A DNA stretch of 14,912 nucleotides from Chthoniobacterales bacterium (GTDB taxonomy: Bacteria; Verrucomicrobiota; Verrucomicrobiia; Chthoniobacterales; UBA6821). The notes beneath the pieces were generated by a model. It did not search any database. It was not told the origin of the DNA and saw only the letters and a list, made by a program, of their open reading frames with translations. Shown piece by piece: positions 1-9,134 of this stretch; within the stretch, counting starts at the first letter, position 1; every line of letters begins with the position of its first letter. The stretch is taken from NCBI GenBank assembly GCA_021733705.1, contig JAIPKF010000019.1, forward strand, positions 1 to 14,912. Reading direction: 5' to 3'. Both the position numbers and the translations under genes were made by a program.

Positions 1-3000
1 GGACTTGGTTATCTTTCTCTTGATCGTCCCACCCGTTCCTTATCGGGTGGAGAAATTGCACGTGTTAATCTCACAACATGCTTGGGTGCCTCTCTGGTTA
101 ATACCCTTTTTGTGATGGACGAACCAAGTGTTGGCCTCCATCCACGTGATGTGACTCGATTGCTTAGTATTATGCATTCACTTCGTGACAAAGGGAACAC
201 TCTCCTTGTTGTTGAGCATGAGGAGGCCATTATTCGTGCTGCTGATCACATCGTTGACTTAGGTCCAGGTCGTGGCAATGAAGGAGGAAAACTCATGTAC
301 TCTGGACCTTTAACGAGTCTTGCTGGGTGTGACACATCCCTTACCGCTTCTTACTTGCGAGGTGACAGTTCCATCGTAGTCCCTAAAAATAGAAAGAAAC
401 CTCAAGATTGGATTACGATGAAAGGGATCTCCCATCACAATCTTCAAAAAATTGATGTAAAAATTCCTCTTGGTGTTTTTTGTTGTGTTACTGGTGTTTC
501 AGGTTCAGGAAAAAGCTCTTTGATTCGTGATGTCCTCTATCGCAATTTAACTTCTGTAACACCAGAAGAGAACGAAACCATTGGTTCCTGTCGCTCCATT
601 AAGGGAGGTGAATACCTGAGTGATATTGTCATGGTTGATCAGTCTTCACTTTCTCGCACACCACGTTCTACACCAGCTCTCTACCTTGGTGTTTTTGATG
701 CAATTCGCGATCTCTTTGGTTTTACAAAAGAAGCTATTGACGCAGGGCTGAGCCCTTCTGCTTTTTCTTTTAACTCAGGTCAAGGACGCTGTGATCGCTG
801 TTCAGGCCTGGGATTTGAAAAAATCGAAATGCAATTCTTAAGCGATCTTTTCCTACGCTGTCCTGAATGTGATGGTCGCCGTTATCAACAACGTGTCTTA
901 AATATTCATTATCGCGGAAAATCGATCCATGACATTCTTGAAATGACGGCACGCGAGGCGATAACTTTTTTTAAAGATGAAGTTCAAGCAAAAAAAATTA
1001 TTCCTCCCTTAGAACTTCTTACTGAAGTCGGTTTGGATTACTTAAAGCTTGGACAACCGATTAATCTTTTGAGCGGTGGAGAATCCCAACGCTTGAAGCT
1101 TGCAGCCCGCCTTGGAAGTCAAGAGCCAGGAAATGCACTCTTAATTTTTGATGAACCGACAACAGGTCTTCATATTGACGATATTGCGATTTTATTAAAA
1201 GTTTTTCAACGACTCGTCGAGGAGGGAAATAGTCTCATTATCATTGAGCATCATCTCGATGTTATTAAATCTGCAGATTGGGTTATTGATATTGGACCAG
1301 AAGCTGGTGATGAAGGAGGAAAGCTCGTTGCAGCAGGTTCTCCTGAAGAAATCGCAAAGGAAAAAAATTCTCATACAGGGCGCTATCTCTCAGAAGCACT
1401 CTATGGACGCTCCCCTCTACTCAACGTTAAAAACAGTGAGCCGCGGGTAGATTCAAGTTCGAAGTCGATTGAAATTCATGGAGCCCGAGAGCATAACTTA
1501 AAAAATATTAACCTCTCCATTCCCCGCGATGAAATAGTAGTCATTACGGGCTTGAGTGGTTCTGGTAAATCGACACTTGCTTTTGATATTTTATTTGCAG
1601 AGGGACAACGCCGTTTTTTAGACAGCATGTCACCCTATGCACGCCAATTTGTTCAACAACTCGAAAAGCCTGATGTAGACCAAATCAATGGACTTCCCCC
1701 AAGTGTAGCTATTGAGCAACGCATCACCCGTGGTGGAGGAAAGTCAACTGTTGCTACGGTAACTGAAATACATCAATTTCTTCGACTCCTCTATTCTAAA
1801 TTAGGAGTACAACATTGTCCTGAATGTCATGTCCCTGTTGCCAAAAGTTCTCTTACTGCTATCGCAGATCAGCTTGAAAAGCTTCTTGAAAAAGGACCTG
1901 TGCAACTCTTTGCTCCCTTAGTTCGTGCTAAAAAAGGAATTCATTCAGAAGTAGCAAGATGGGCAAGCACACATGGATTTACCGATTTACTCATTGATGA
2001 TGTCTTAGTACCTGTTGAAGAATTCAAGCCCTTAAAACGCTTTCAAGAACATAACATTGATGTTCTTATTACAACGCTCACCAAAGTTTCTCAAAAAGGT
2101 CTTCTTGAGCTAATCCAACGTGCTGTTGAGGTAGGTAAAGGGACAGCTAAAGCACGTCAAGAAAATCCGAAAGGCAAGGGTAAAAATAAGTTCTCTGTAC
2201 ATCTTTTAAGTATGGAGATGAATTGTCCTGATTGTGGCCGTTCTTTTGAAGATTTAGATCCTCGCCTTTTTTCTTTTAATTCGCCTCATGGATGGTGTGA
2301 ACATTGTCGCGGTTTTGGTGAAATCTGGACGGAAACAAATTCCTCACGAGAATTTGAATCACAACTTGAAGCAGAAATTGTTGAAGAAAAATCTTTTGAC
2401 CAATGCGATGAGGGAGAGACACGCTCCTGTGTTGTGTGTCATGGTCAAAGACTCAATCCTGTTGCCTGTGCTGTAAGAATACAGGATCTTTCACTTCCTG
2501 AGCTCACTTCACGATCTTCGGATCAAGTACTAGCAGAAATCAACAATTGGAAGTTTGAGGGAAGAGATCAACTCATTGCCCGCGATATCCTTCCTGAAAT
2601 CCGTCAACGTCTAGAATTTTTATCGCGTGTTGGACTCGACTATCTAGAGTTACACCGATCTGCAAAAACATTAAGTGGCGGGGAATCCCAGCGTATTCGC
2701 CTTGCAGCACAGCTTGGATCAAACTTACGAGGTGTACTCTATGTTTTAGATGAACCAACTATTGGACTTCATCCACGCGACAACAATCGGCTTTTAAATG
2801 CTCTTGAGGAATTAGCGGAGCACGGAAATTCACTAGTGATTGTTGAGCACGATGAAGAGACCATGCGTCGTGCCCATTCTATTATCGATTTAGGACCTCA
2901 AGCAGGATCTCGTGGAGGTGAGATAGTAGCACAAGGAACAATTCAAGAGATCATGGCAAATCCAGCATCACTTACTGGACAATATCTCTGCAATCCTCCC

Positions 3001-4134
3001 GCTCATCCTTTGAAGGGTTCACGCCGTTCTTTGGATGACGTTTCTGAGTGGCTTCTGCTCAAAGGTGCTTCCAAGCATAATCTTAAAAATATTGACGTTC
3101 GCTTCCCTCTTCAGCGTCTCACAGCTATTTCAGGAATCAGTGGTTCTGGAAAAAGCACACTTCTGAGAAATGTTCTTCTTCCGGCAGTAGAGGCAGCTCT
3201 CGCCCCCAAGAGAAAAAAAACGGGATCTGAATGCTGGACTTCTTTAACTGGAACATCCTCTTTGGCACAAGTGATTGAAGTAGATCAATCCCCCATTGGA
3301 AAAACCTCTCGTTCCACTCCTGCTACCTATCTAAAAATTTTTGATACGATTCGTAATCTCTACGCAGAACTTCCCCTTTCTCGTCTCCGTGGCTATAGCG
3401 CTAGTCGTTTTTCTTTTAATAATCACGGGGGCCGTTGTCAAAGCTGTGAAGGTCAAGGAATGATTAAACTGGAAATGAGTTTCCTTCCCACCTCCTTTAT
3501 GCCCTGCGAGGATTGTTATGGAACTCGCTTTAATAGACAGACACTAGAAGTAAAATATCATGGAAAATCGATCAGCGATGTTCTTTCCATGACGGTGGAA
3601 CAAGCACTAGAGTTTTTTGAGGCCCATCCTAAAATTCGTCGTCCTCTCCAGCTCTTAGTAGAAACTGGATTGGGTTATCTTCAATTGGGACAGCCTAGCC
3701 CTACGTTAAGTGGTGGAGAGGCACAGCGCATCAAATTAGTAACTCAACTAGCACGTGGAGGAAGTGCTGACAAACCACGTATTCGTTCCAAAGGAAACAC
3801 TCTTTATATTCTGGAAGAACCAACAATAGGTCTTCATGCAGCCGATGTGGCCTTACTTCTGGATGTCCTCCATCGTCTTGTCGATGAAGGACACACCGTC
3901 ATTGTTGTTGAACACCACCTTGATTTGCTTGCTGAGGCAGATTACATCATCGACATTGGTCCTGAAGCAGGGCATCGAGGTGGAGAGCTAGTGATTGCTG
4001 GAACACCGGAAGAGGTTGCAAAAGATCCAACAAGTCGTACTGCCCCATTCTTAAAAGAGCTTTTAAAAAATGCAGGAACGACTCAAGCTACTCTCCCTCT
4101 AAAGAAGACAATTAAGAAAAAGAAAAAATCATAA
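1..4134 (+). CDS. uvrA: Excinuclease ABC subunit A, tandem (double) UvrA, 5'-truncated by window
   Basis: DNA-damage recognition ATPase of nucleotide-excision repair. The frame is open from base 1, so the start lies upstream; 1377 residues are visible (window numbering). They comprise the end of UvrA copy 1 and a whole copy 2, joined near residue 480. Copy 1: signature LSGGE at 14-18, Walker B DEP at 40, Walker A GVSGSGKSS at 165-173, zinc cysteines C264/C267/C287/C290, and a second LSGGESQR plus DEPTTGLH. Copy 2: Walker A at 517-525, zinc cysteines 606/609/742/745 and 766/769/810/813, LSGGESQR, DEPTIGLHPRD, second Walker A GISGSGKST at 1045-1053, zinc cysteines 1146/1149/1169/1172, then LSGGEAQR. 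The tail ends in a run of lysines. A normal UvrA is about 940 residues; the complete protein here should be about 1800, as in Chlamydia. All visible ATPase motifs look intact in both copies. The identification is secure. Confidence 0.97.
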   Translation, partial: GLGYLSLDRPTRSLSGGEIARVNLTTCLGASLVNTLFVMDEPSVGLHPRDVTRLLSIMHSLRDKGNTLLVVEHEEAIIRAADHIVDLGPGRGNEGGKLMYSGPLTSLAGCDTSLTASYLRGDSSIVVPKNRKKPQDWITMKGISHHNLQKIDVKIPLGVFCCVTGVSGSGKSSLIRDVLYRNLTSVTPEENETIGSCRSIKGGEYLSDIVMVDQSSLSRTPRSTPALYLGVFDAIRDLFGFTKEAIDAGLSPSAFSFNSGQGRCDRCSGLGFEKIEMQFLSDLFLRCPECDGRRYQQRVLNIHYRGKSIHDILEMTAREAITFFKDEVQAKKIIPPLELLTEVGLDYLKLGQPINLLSGGESQRLKLAARLGSQEPGNALLIFDEPTTGLHIDDIAILLKVFQRLVEEGNSLIIIEHHLDVIKSADWVIDIGPEAGDEGGKLVAAGSPEEIAKEKNSHTGRYLSEALYGRSPLLNVKNSEPRVDSSSKSIEIHGAREHNLKNINLSIPRDEIVVITGLSGSGKSTLAFDILFAEGQRRFLDSMSPYARQFVQQLEKPDVDQINGLPPSVAIEQRITRGGGKSTVATVTEIHQFLRLLYSKLGVQHCPECHVPVAKSSLTAIADQLEKLLEKGPVQLFAPLVRAKKGIHSEVARWASTHGFTDLLIDDVLVPVEEFKPLKRFQEHNIDVLITTLTKVSQKGLLELIQRAVEVGKGTAKARQENPKGKGKNKFSVHLLSMEMNCPDCGRSFEDLDPRLFSFNSPHGWCEHCRGFGEIWTETNSSREFESQLEAEIVEEKSFDQCDEGETRSCVVCHGQRLNPVACAVRIQDLSLPELTSRSSDQVLAEINNWKFEGRDQLIARDILPEIRQRLEFLSRVGLDYLELHRSAKTLSGGESQRIRLAAQLGSNLRGVLYVLDEPTIGLHPRDNNRLLNALEELAEHGNSLVIVEHDEETMRRAHSIIDLGPQAGSRGGEIVAQGTIQEIMANPASLTGQYLCNPPAHPLKGSRRSLDDVSEWLLLKGASKHNLKNIDVRFPLQRLTAISGISGSGKSTLLRNVLLPAVEAALAPKRKKTGSECWTSLTGTSSLAQVIEVDQSPIGKTSRSTPATYLKIFDTIRNLYAELPLSRLRGYSASRFSFNNHGGRCQSCEGQGMIKLEMSFLPTSFMPCEDCYGTRFNRQTLEVKYHGKSISDVLSMTVEQALEFFEAHPKIRRPLQLLVETGLGYLQLGQPSPTLSGGEAQRIKLVTQLARGGSADKPRIRSKGNTLYILEEPTIGLHAADVALLLDVLHRLVDEGHTVIVVEHHLDLLAEADYIIDIGPEAGHRGGELVIAGTPEEVAKDPTSRTAPFLKELLKNAGTTQATLPLKKTIKKKKKS

Positions 4135-4154
4135 CTTGATTTTCTAATTGAATC

Positions 4155-4177
4155 AAAGAGTGATGGATCTCTTTTTT
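4155..4177 (+). terminator. Weak hairpin plus T-run after uvrA
   Basis: A 6-bp stem (AAAGAG at 4155-4160 with CTCTTT at 4169-4174, loop of 8) runs into a T tract at 4172-4177, about 20 bases after the uvrA stop. The stem is short and AT-rich, so this could be a leaky terminator or chance. Confidence 0.3.
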
Positions 4178-4207
4178 CAATTTTAGTCTTCATTGCTTCT
4201 ACGTAAA

Positions 4208-6007
4208 ATGACCCTTCCTAAAACGACCTTTCCTTTTATTTTTCATTTTCTTAGTCAGCAATGGGGAAAGGTCCTTTTGGCAACTATTGCCTCTGCATTT
4301 TGGGGAATTTACAACGCCCTTTTTCCTTTTTTTTTAAAAGAGCTTATTAATGTTTTAGGATCTCATCATTTGCCTACAGCTCGTATTTATACTGCTAGCA
4401 TTACGATTGTCAGTCTCATTATCGGATTATGGATAGTGGCACATCTCTTACATAATCTCCAAGGGTTTATCTTTCGAGTAGAGTTCTGCGCACGTTTTCG
4501 AGCATCGATACGGGAGGCCCTTTTCAAATATGTTCAAACCCATTCCTCCTCCTATTTTGCCACTCATTTTTCAGGTACTATTGCTAACAAGATTTCAGAC
4601 GTTCCCACCAATTGTGAAACGCTCGTTAATATGATGTGCTGTGAATTTACCACCGCTTTAGTAATGGCTTTCACCATTTTTATTACGATGTGGATGAGTC
4701 ATCCCCCTTTTGCCATTCTGTTGATTACATGGCTCAGCCTGCATTTTGTGATTACATTCTTTTTTCTTCAAAAAGCCAATTCTCTCCTAGAAGAACATGC
4801 CAATGCTGTTACCAAAATTTCAGGCAGAATCGTCGATGTCTTTAGTAATATCCTCAATGTAAAACTTTTTGCTCGAGAAAAAAAGGAACAAGAGTCCTTT
4901 CATCAAGTTCAAGTCGAGGAAATCCAAAAATCAAACCAAGCATATCTCTACTTAGAATGGACTCAGGTTGGGTATAGTTTGAATCATACTTTCCTCATCG
5001 TTGGAATGCTTTTTCTATTAATCTACGGCTGGCAACATCGCTGGGTAACTCTTGGAGATTTCACTCAAATCATGATGCAGTCCTTCTACCTCTCTGGATG
5101 GGTCTGGTTTGTAAGTGATCAAATAAAATATTTTATTAAAAATGCAGCCACCGTGAATTCTGCCCTCTCTCTCATTCAAAAACCTCACGACATTATCGAT
5201 ACTCCGCATGCACTAGCACTTCAGGTTTCTCGTGGAGAGATCACTTTTAACAAAGTCCATTTTTCTTATCCAGGCAATCACTCGGTTTTCACTGATCTCA
5301 CGGTGACCCTTGCTGCTGGTAAAAAAGTAGGACTCGTCGGTTTATCAGGAGCGGGCAAAACCACTTTTATGAATCTCTTGTTACGCCTGTACGATCTTCA
5401 AGCAGGAACGATTTTCATCGATCATCAATCAATTAATTCTGTAACCCAAGAGTCCTTACATCAAAATATCGCTGTGATCCCTCAAGATGTTTCTCTTTTT
5501 CATCGCTCCCTCATGGAGAATATCCGCTACGGGCGCTTGGATGCAACCGATGAGGAGGTTATTACTGCCTCCAAGCAGGCCCATTGCCATGAATTCATTA
5601 AAGAGCTCGACGAACAATATGAATCCTTAGTAGGAGAGCGTGGCATCAAACTCTCTGGAGGGCAACGTCAGAGGATTGCTATTGCACGAGCTTTGCTCAA
5701 AAATGCTCCTATTCTCATTTTGGACGAAGCAACCTCATCACTGGATTCTTCTACCGAAAAAAAAATACAAGAGAGTCTTCATCTTTTAATGGAAAATCGT
5801 ACTACTGTCGTAATTGCGCATCGACTTTCAACCCTAGCAGCGATGGATCGAATTTTAGTTTTTCACCAGGGAAACATTGTCGAAGATGGGACTATTCAAG
5901 AATTGATTGAGATGAGAGGCCACTTTGAAGCACTCTGGAATATTCAACAGCACCAAGAGGTATCCCCTGATTCTTTATCAATGATTCCATTATCTCGTGA
6001 GCAGTGA
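4208..6007 (+). CDS. ABC exporter, fused membrane and ATPase domains (MsbA/MdlB-like)
   Basis: A half-transporter of the type I ABC exporter class, expected to act as a homodimer or heterodimer in the inner membrane and move lipids or drugs outward; the substrate cannot be read from sequence. At 599 residues it has normal length. The N-terminal ~320 residues hold about six hydrophobic segments (for example 22-48, 62-84, 148-186 and 262-275). The ATPase domain follows: Walker A GLSGAGKTT at 378-386, Q-loop IPQD at 424-427, signature LSGGQRQR from 482, Walker B ILILDE at 502-507, and the switch histidine H538 in IAHRLS. All key residues are present. ATG at 4208 is chosen over an in-frame TTG at 4193; neither has a clear Shine-Dalgarno sequence. 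It lies 73 bases after uvrA on the same strand and may be co-transcribed with it. Confidence 0.88.
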   Translation: MTLPKTTFPFIFHFLSQQWGKVLLATIASAFWGIYNALFPFFLKELINVLGSHHLPTARIYTASITIVSLIIGLWIVAHLLHNLQGFIFRVEFCARFRASIREALFKYVQTHSSSYFATHFSGTIANKISDVPTNCETLVNMMCCEFTTALVMAFTIFITMWMSHPPFAILLITWLSLHFVITFFFLQKANSLLEEHANAVTKISGRIVDVFSNILNVKLFAREKKEQESFHQVQVEEIQKSNQAYLYLEWTQVGYSLNHTFLIVGMLFLLIYGWQHRWVTLGDFTQIMMQSFYLSGWVWFVSDQIKYFIKNAATVNSALSLIQKPHDIIDTPHALALQVSRGEITFNKVHFSYPGNHSVFTDLTVTLAAGKKVGLVGLSGAGKTTFMNLLLRLYDLQAGTIFIDHQSINSVTQESLHQNIAVIPQDVSLFHRSLMENIRYGRLDATDEEVITASKQAHCHEFIKELDEQYESLVGERGIKLSGGQRQRIAIARALLKNAPILILDEATSSLDSSTEKKIQESLHLLMENRTTVVIAHRLSTLAAMDRILVFHQGNIVEDGTIQELIEMRGHFEALWNIQQHQEVSPDSLSMIPLSREQ

Positions 6008-6072
6008 GATTACCTATTGAATAAAAAATACAGAAGCACTCCCTTGGGAGAAACCCTACTCTTTACTAGAAC

Positions 6073-6987
6073 ATGAACACATCATTTGAAATTATTGTTG
6101 AGCACAGCTTTCGAGGTGAACGGCTTGATGTTTTTCTAGCACAACACCTCCCTGAGGAATCTCGCTCCTATTTACAATCACTCATCAAACAAGGTCACGT
6201 TACCCTTCAAGGCAAAAAAGTCCGTTGTGGTGAAAAAATATCTTCTGGTGATCTTATCGTTATTCAAAAAATTCAGAAACAAGCTTTGGCAAAAGCATTC
6301 CCTGAAGAAATTCCTTTGAGCGTTCTATATGAAGATGACGATTTGATTATTATTGATAAACCAGCAGGTATGGTTGTACATGTAGCCACAGATCATGAAA
6401 AGGGAACACTCGTCAATGCACTCCTTCATCGTTGGAATCGACCAGAAGAACTCTCTACTGGAACGGAGTCGTACCGTCCAGGAATTGTGCATCGCCTCGA
6501 TAAAGAGACAAGCGGCTGCATTATTGTAGCAAAGAATGATCAGACTCATGCAGCACTCTCTAAAGGTTTTAGCGAACGATCGATTAAGAAAACCTATATT
6601 GCCATCGTCTCAGGAAAACCACGTCATCGCAAAGGGACTATCGCCCTGTCTATTGGACGTCATCCCGTTCAGCGCATGAAAATGACCGAGCGGCGTCCTC
6701 CTGCGGGTCGTGAAGCAGTCACCGATTACGAAGTACTCACTTCAACAGAGAAGGAGAGCCTTGTTGCTTGCTTCCCTCACACAGGAAGAATGCATCAAAT
6801 TCGTGTCCACCTTCAACATCTTGGCCATCCGATTGTGGGTGACCTTCTTTATGGAAAAAGGGAGTCTCAAACACGTCATCTCCTTCATGCCTGGAAAATA
6901 GAATTTATACATCCTAAAACAGGAACCCTTATTCAGTGCGAGGCTCCCCTGCCAAAAGATTTTGATCTGGTTCCTTTCTCTACTTAA
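6073..6987 (+). CDS. rluD: Large-subunit rRNA pseudouridine synthase, RluD type
   Basis: Converts uridines to pseudouridine in 23S rRNA; RluD acts on helix 69 (E. coli positions 1911, 1915, 1917). The 304-residue protein has an N-terminal S4 RNA-binding domain at about 17-64 (beginning RLDVFLAQ). The RluA-family catalytic core follows: KPAGMVVH at 96-103, HRLDKETSG at 140-148 with catalytic D143, and TGRMHQIRVHL from 237. The S4 domain and length favour RluD over RluA, though RluC-like specificity cannot be excluded. It starts at ATG 6073 without a strong Shine-Dalgarno sequence, 65 bases after the ABC transporter gene. Its TAA stop (6985-6987) lies inside the first bases of the downstream palindromic repeat, so the repeat end forms the 3' boundary of this gene. 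Confidence 0.92.
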   Translation: MNTSFEIIVEHSFRGERLDVFLAQHLPEESRSYLQSLIKQGHVTLQGKKVRCGEKISSGDLIVIQKIQKQALAKAFPEEIPLSVLYEDDDLIIIDKPAGMVVHVATDHEKGTLVNALLHRWNRPEELSTGTESYRPGIVHRLDKETSGCIIVAKNDQTHAALSKGFSERSIKKTYIAIVSGKPRHRKGTIALSIGRHPVQRMKMTERRPPAGREAVTDYEVLTSTEKESLVACFPHTGRMHQIRVHLQHLGHPIVGDLLYGKRESQTRHLLHAWKIEFIHPKTGTLIQCEAPLPKDFDLVPFST

Positions 6988-7170
6988 CCCGGATATTTCA
7001 TACTGAATCGTCATGAGGCGCCGTGCAAAGCTTATTAGTACAAGGCGGGCGAAGGATTGTGATGCCGGGCTGTATGAGTACATACCGCCCAAATCACAAT
7101 TCGAGACCAACGCAGTAATAATGAGCTTTCCACAAAACGTAATAGATTTAGTGTGAAATATGCGGGTTAA
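6984..7170 (+). repeat. Palindromic interspersed repeat, copy 1
   Basis: A non-coding element of about 187 bp. Terminal inverted repeats: the left end begins TTAACCCGGATATTTCATAC and the right end (7151-7170) is its near-complement ending GCGGGTTAA. Nested arms allow one long hairpin. GTGCAAAGCTTATTAGTAC (7023-7041) matches GTAATAATGAGCTTTCCAC (7115-7133) at 16 of 19 positions. GGATTGTGAT (7054-7063) pairs with ATCACAATTC (7093-7102). GGGC-T-GTATG (7067-7076) pairs with CATAC-C-GCCC (7081-7090) around the loop AGTA. With copy 2 it fills the space between the convergent genes rluD and ubiB. Strand is given as + only because all copies share this orientation. I know no family name for it. Confidence 0.88.
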
Positions 7171-7348
7171 CCCGGATATTTCATACTGATCGTGACGAGG
7201 AGGCTGCGAAGGCTGATGGGGCAAGGCAGACGAGCATTTTGATGCCGGGCTGTATTGTACATACTGTCCAAATCAAAATGTGAGTCTAACGCAGTATCCA
7301 TCAGGTGTTCGCAAGCCGCAGCAGAATCGGTATGAAATAGGCGGGTTA
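7167..7348 (+). repeat. Palindromic interspersed repeat, copy 2 (head-to-tail with copy 1)
   Basis: Second copy, about 182 bp, sharing the junction TTAA (7167-7170) with copy 1. It has the same ends but a different outer-arm sequence: GCTGCG (7203-7208) pairs with CGCAGC (7317-7322), and CTGATGG (7213-7219) with CCATCAG (7298-7304). The internal stem GCATTTTGAT (7234-7243) pairs with ATCAAAATGT (7272-7281). Relative to copy 1 this stem differs at two positions on each side, and both changes are compensatory. The last bases (7346-7348) are the stop codon of the opposing ubiB gene. Confidence 0.88.
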
Positions 7349-9046
7349 GAGCCCCCCATGCTTCCAAATAGAAAAAGCTAAGCGTATCCCCATAATAAGG
7401 CCAATACAGAAACCTAGAAGACCAATAATAGGAACGCCAAATACTTTTGGTGGGAGTCCTGAGTGGACAAGGATGGAAGAAGCAATCAAAAGAGAGGAGA
7501 TGAGCAAGGCATTCACGAGACGATTAAATACAGAATCAAGAGTTTTACGGAGTGGTTCGATTCCTTCAGGAGCGATACGATGTTCGAGAGGGATATTAAG
7601 TTTGCCATGCTTTAACCGGGTATAGAGAAGACGAAAATCTTGTGGAATTTCTTCCATAAGATCGATGCTTTCTGCAACAAGGTTCTGTAATACTCTAAAC
7701 AGACGTTGAGGCTTATAACTTTCAGAAAGGACTTCTGTTGCATAAGAACCACCGAGCATAATGAAGTTGAGTTTAGGATCAAGCTGCTGACCGATAGCCT
7801 CGACTTGGGTGAGGGCTTTAATACCAAGATAAAAACTGCTCTTCATGCGAAGATGATTATTGCGCAGTAATTCTAAAAGCTTTGTTAACACAACTCCCAT
7901 ATGAATATCCCTTAGCTCTCCTGCTAAATTTTGATCGCAGAATTCTTCCACTTGAGAAAGAAGGTTTGCTGAGTCACTCACAAAACCCTCTTGAGACATA
8001 TCCAAAATAGAACGCATCACCTGTTCATAATTTTTTTGAGCAAGACCAATAATAAGGCGTGCAATACTCCTTCGAAAAGCAGGAGTAAACGATCCCATCA
8101 TTCCGTAATCATAGAGCCCGATCACTCCGTGAGGCATGACCACCATATTTCCTGGATGCGGGTCTGCATGAAAAAAACCAAATATAAAAATTTGTTTATA
8201 AATCAATCGGGTCATCCGTTCTGCAATGATCTCTGGGGAGAGATGATGTTTTTTTAATAAACGCCCATCATTGACCGCTACCCCTGAAATAAATTCCATT
8301 GTGAGAACAACAGAACTGGAAAAATCGCGATAGACCAGTGGTACATGAATATTAGGATCGTATTGAAATTGTTTTCCAAAACGCTCGATGTTAATCGCTT
8401 CATGATTAAAATCGAGTTCTTGTAGCAAAACAGAAGAAAACTCAGCAACCAGTCCTTGGGGGTTGAGACCATTCAGCTCTGGGGCATATTTTGAAACAAA
8501 AGAAGCAATATCAGCTAGAATGGCCAGGTCTAATTCTATCACCTCTTTAATATTGGGGCGCTGCACTTTGACGGCAACAACAGTTCCATCCTTGAGTTGA
8601 GCACGATGGACTTGTCCGATGGATGCCGAACCGATTGGTATTTCCTCAAAAGCTAAAAAGCATTTTTTAACAGTCACTCCTAACGACTCCTTAATCACAC
8701 GATAGACCTCTTTGATTGAAAAAGGAGGTACCTTGCCTTGAAGCTGACAGAGCTCTTGATAATATTCTTCGCTTAAGAGATCGCGACGAGAACTTAAAAT
8801 CTGACCAAGCTTGATAAAGGTGGGGCCTAACTCCTCTAACGCTAAGCGTATCCTCTCTGGGAGCGGCTTTGATAGGACCCCTTCTGCGTGCAAAGAGACC
8901 TCAATTCCCCCCAGTCCTAGCAGTTGCTGTAACACAACTAAGCGCAGCACCTCCGCAAAACCATATTTAATTAGAATTTCAAGAATTTCGCGATAACGCG
9001 GAAGGTGAGATGCAAAGGCGACGGCAGAGCGAAATTGTTTGAACAT
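7346..9046 (-). CDS. ubiB: UbiB/ABC1/AarF family atypical kinase-like protein
   Basis: A membrane-anchored protein-kinase-like ATPase of the UbiB/COQ8 family, needed for isoprenoid quinone synthesis or distribution. In the 566-residue protein the family's KxGQ motif is at 79-82 (FIKLGQ), the conserved QLQGKVPP at 101-108, the nucleotide-binding loop IGSASIGQVHRA from 138, the lysine motif VAVKVQRP with K160, ELDF at 210-213, HADPHPGN at 293-300 and metal-binding DYG at 313-315. Two C-terminal transmembrane segments (about 514-528 and 536-555) match the family layout. It starts at ATG 9046 with no clear Shine-Dalgarno sequence, 85 bases after the sdhB stop on the same strand, and may be expressed with the sdh operon. 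Chlamydiae are thought to use menaquinone, so a role in menaquinone metabolism is inferred. Its stop codon is supplied by the end of repeat copy 2. Confidence 0.9.
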   Translation of the reverse strand: MFKQFRSAVAFASHLPRYREILEILIKYGFAEVLRLVVLQQLLGLGGIEVSLHAEGVLSKPLPERIRLALEELGPTFIKLGQILSSRRDLLSEEYYQELCQLQGKVPPFSIKEVYRVIKESLGVTVKKCFLAFEEIPIGSASIGQVHRAQLKDGTVVAVKVQRPNIKEVIELDLAILADIASFVSKYAPELNGLNPQGLVAEFSSVLLQELDFNHEAINIERFGKQFQYDPNIHVPLVYRDFSSSVVLTMEFISGVAVNDGRLLKKHHLSPEIIAERMTRLIYKQIFIFGFFHADPHPGNMVVMPHGVIGLYDYGMMGSFTPAFRRSIARLIIGLAQKNYEQVMRSILDMSQEGFVSDSANLLSQVEEFCDQNLAGELRDIHMGVVLTKLLELLRNNHLRMKSSFYLGIKALTQVEAIGQQLDPKLNFIMLGGSYATEVLSESYKPQRLFRVLQNLVAESIDLMEEIPQDFRLLYTRLKHGKLNIPLEHRIAPEGIEPLRKTLDSVFNRLVNALLISSLLIASSILVHSGLPPKVFGVPIIGLLGFCIGLIMGIRLAFSIWKHGGL

Positions 9047-9109
9047 GGTTTAAAAATTCACAATGGTGAAAAAGAGAAACATTCACCCTAGCTTCCTGGC
9101 TTCCGTAGT

Positions 9110-9134
9110 TGATTGGTATGAAATATTGGGGTTA
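9110..9134 (+). repeat. Solo terminal remnant of the palindromic repeat
   Basis: These 25 bases (core GGTATGAAATATTGGGGTTA) match the right ends of copies 2 and 3, including GGTATGAAATA and a GGGTTA terminus, with a few substitutions. No arm or left end lies beside it, so it is a decayed or partly deleted copy. Its final TTA (9132-9134) is the stop codon of sdhB on the other strand. Confidence 0.7.

Noticed and set aside
6039..6050. CTCCC-TT-GGGAG inverted repeat ahead of rluD
   Set aside because: A 2-base loop is too small for a stable full stem and there is no T-run; probably chance.
6984..7348. CRISPR-like or tRNA-like structure in the repeat pair
   Set aside because: The units are ~185 bp with inverted ends and abut each other with no spacers; no cloverleaf or anticodon arm could be drawn.
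6742..7367. Minus-strand ORFs crossing the rluD 3' end and the tandem repeats (160 and 66 codons)
   Set aside because: They read through palindromic repeat sequence and the antisense of rluD, and show no recognisable motif; the nucleotide structure explains this region better.
9057..9087. Two overlapping small hairpins between sdhB and ubiB (TTCAC/GTGAA and GGTGAA/TTCACC), followed on the - strand by TTTTT
   Set aside because: The stems are only 5-6 bp and AT-rich, and the T-run is about 10 bases from the ubiB start; too weak to call a terminator or attenuator.
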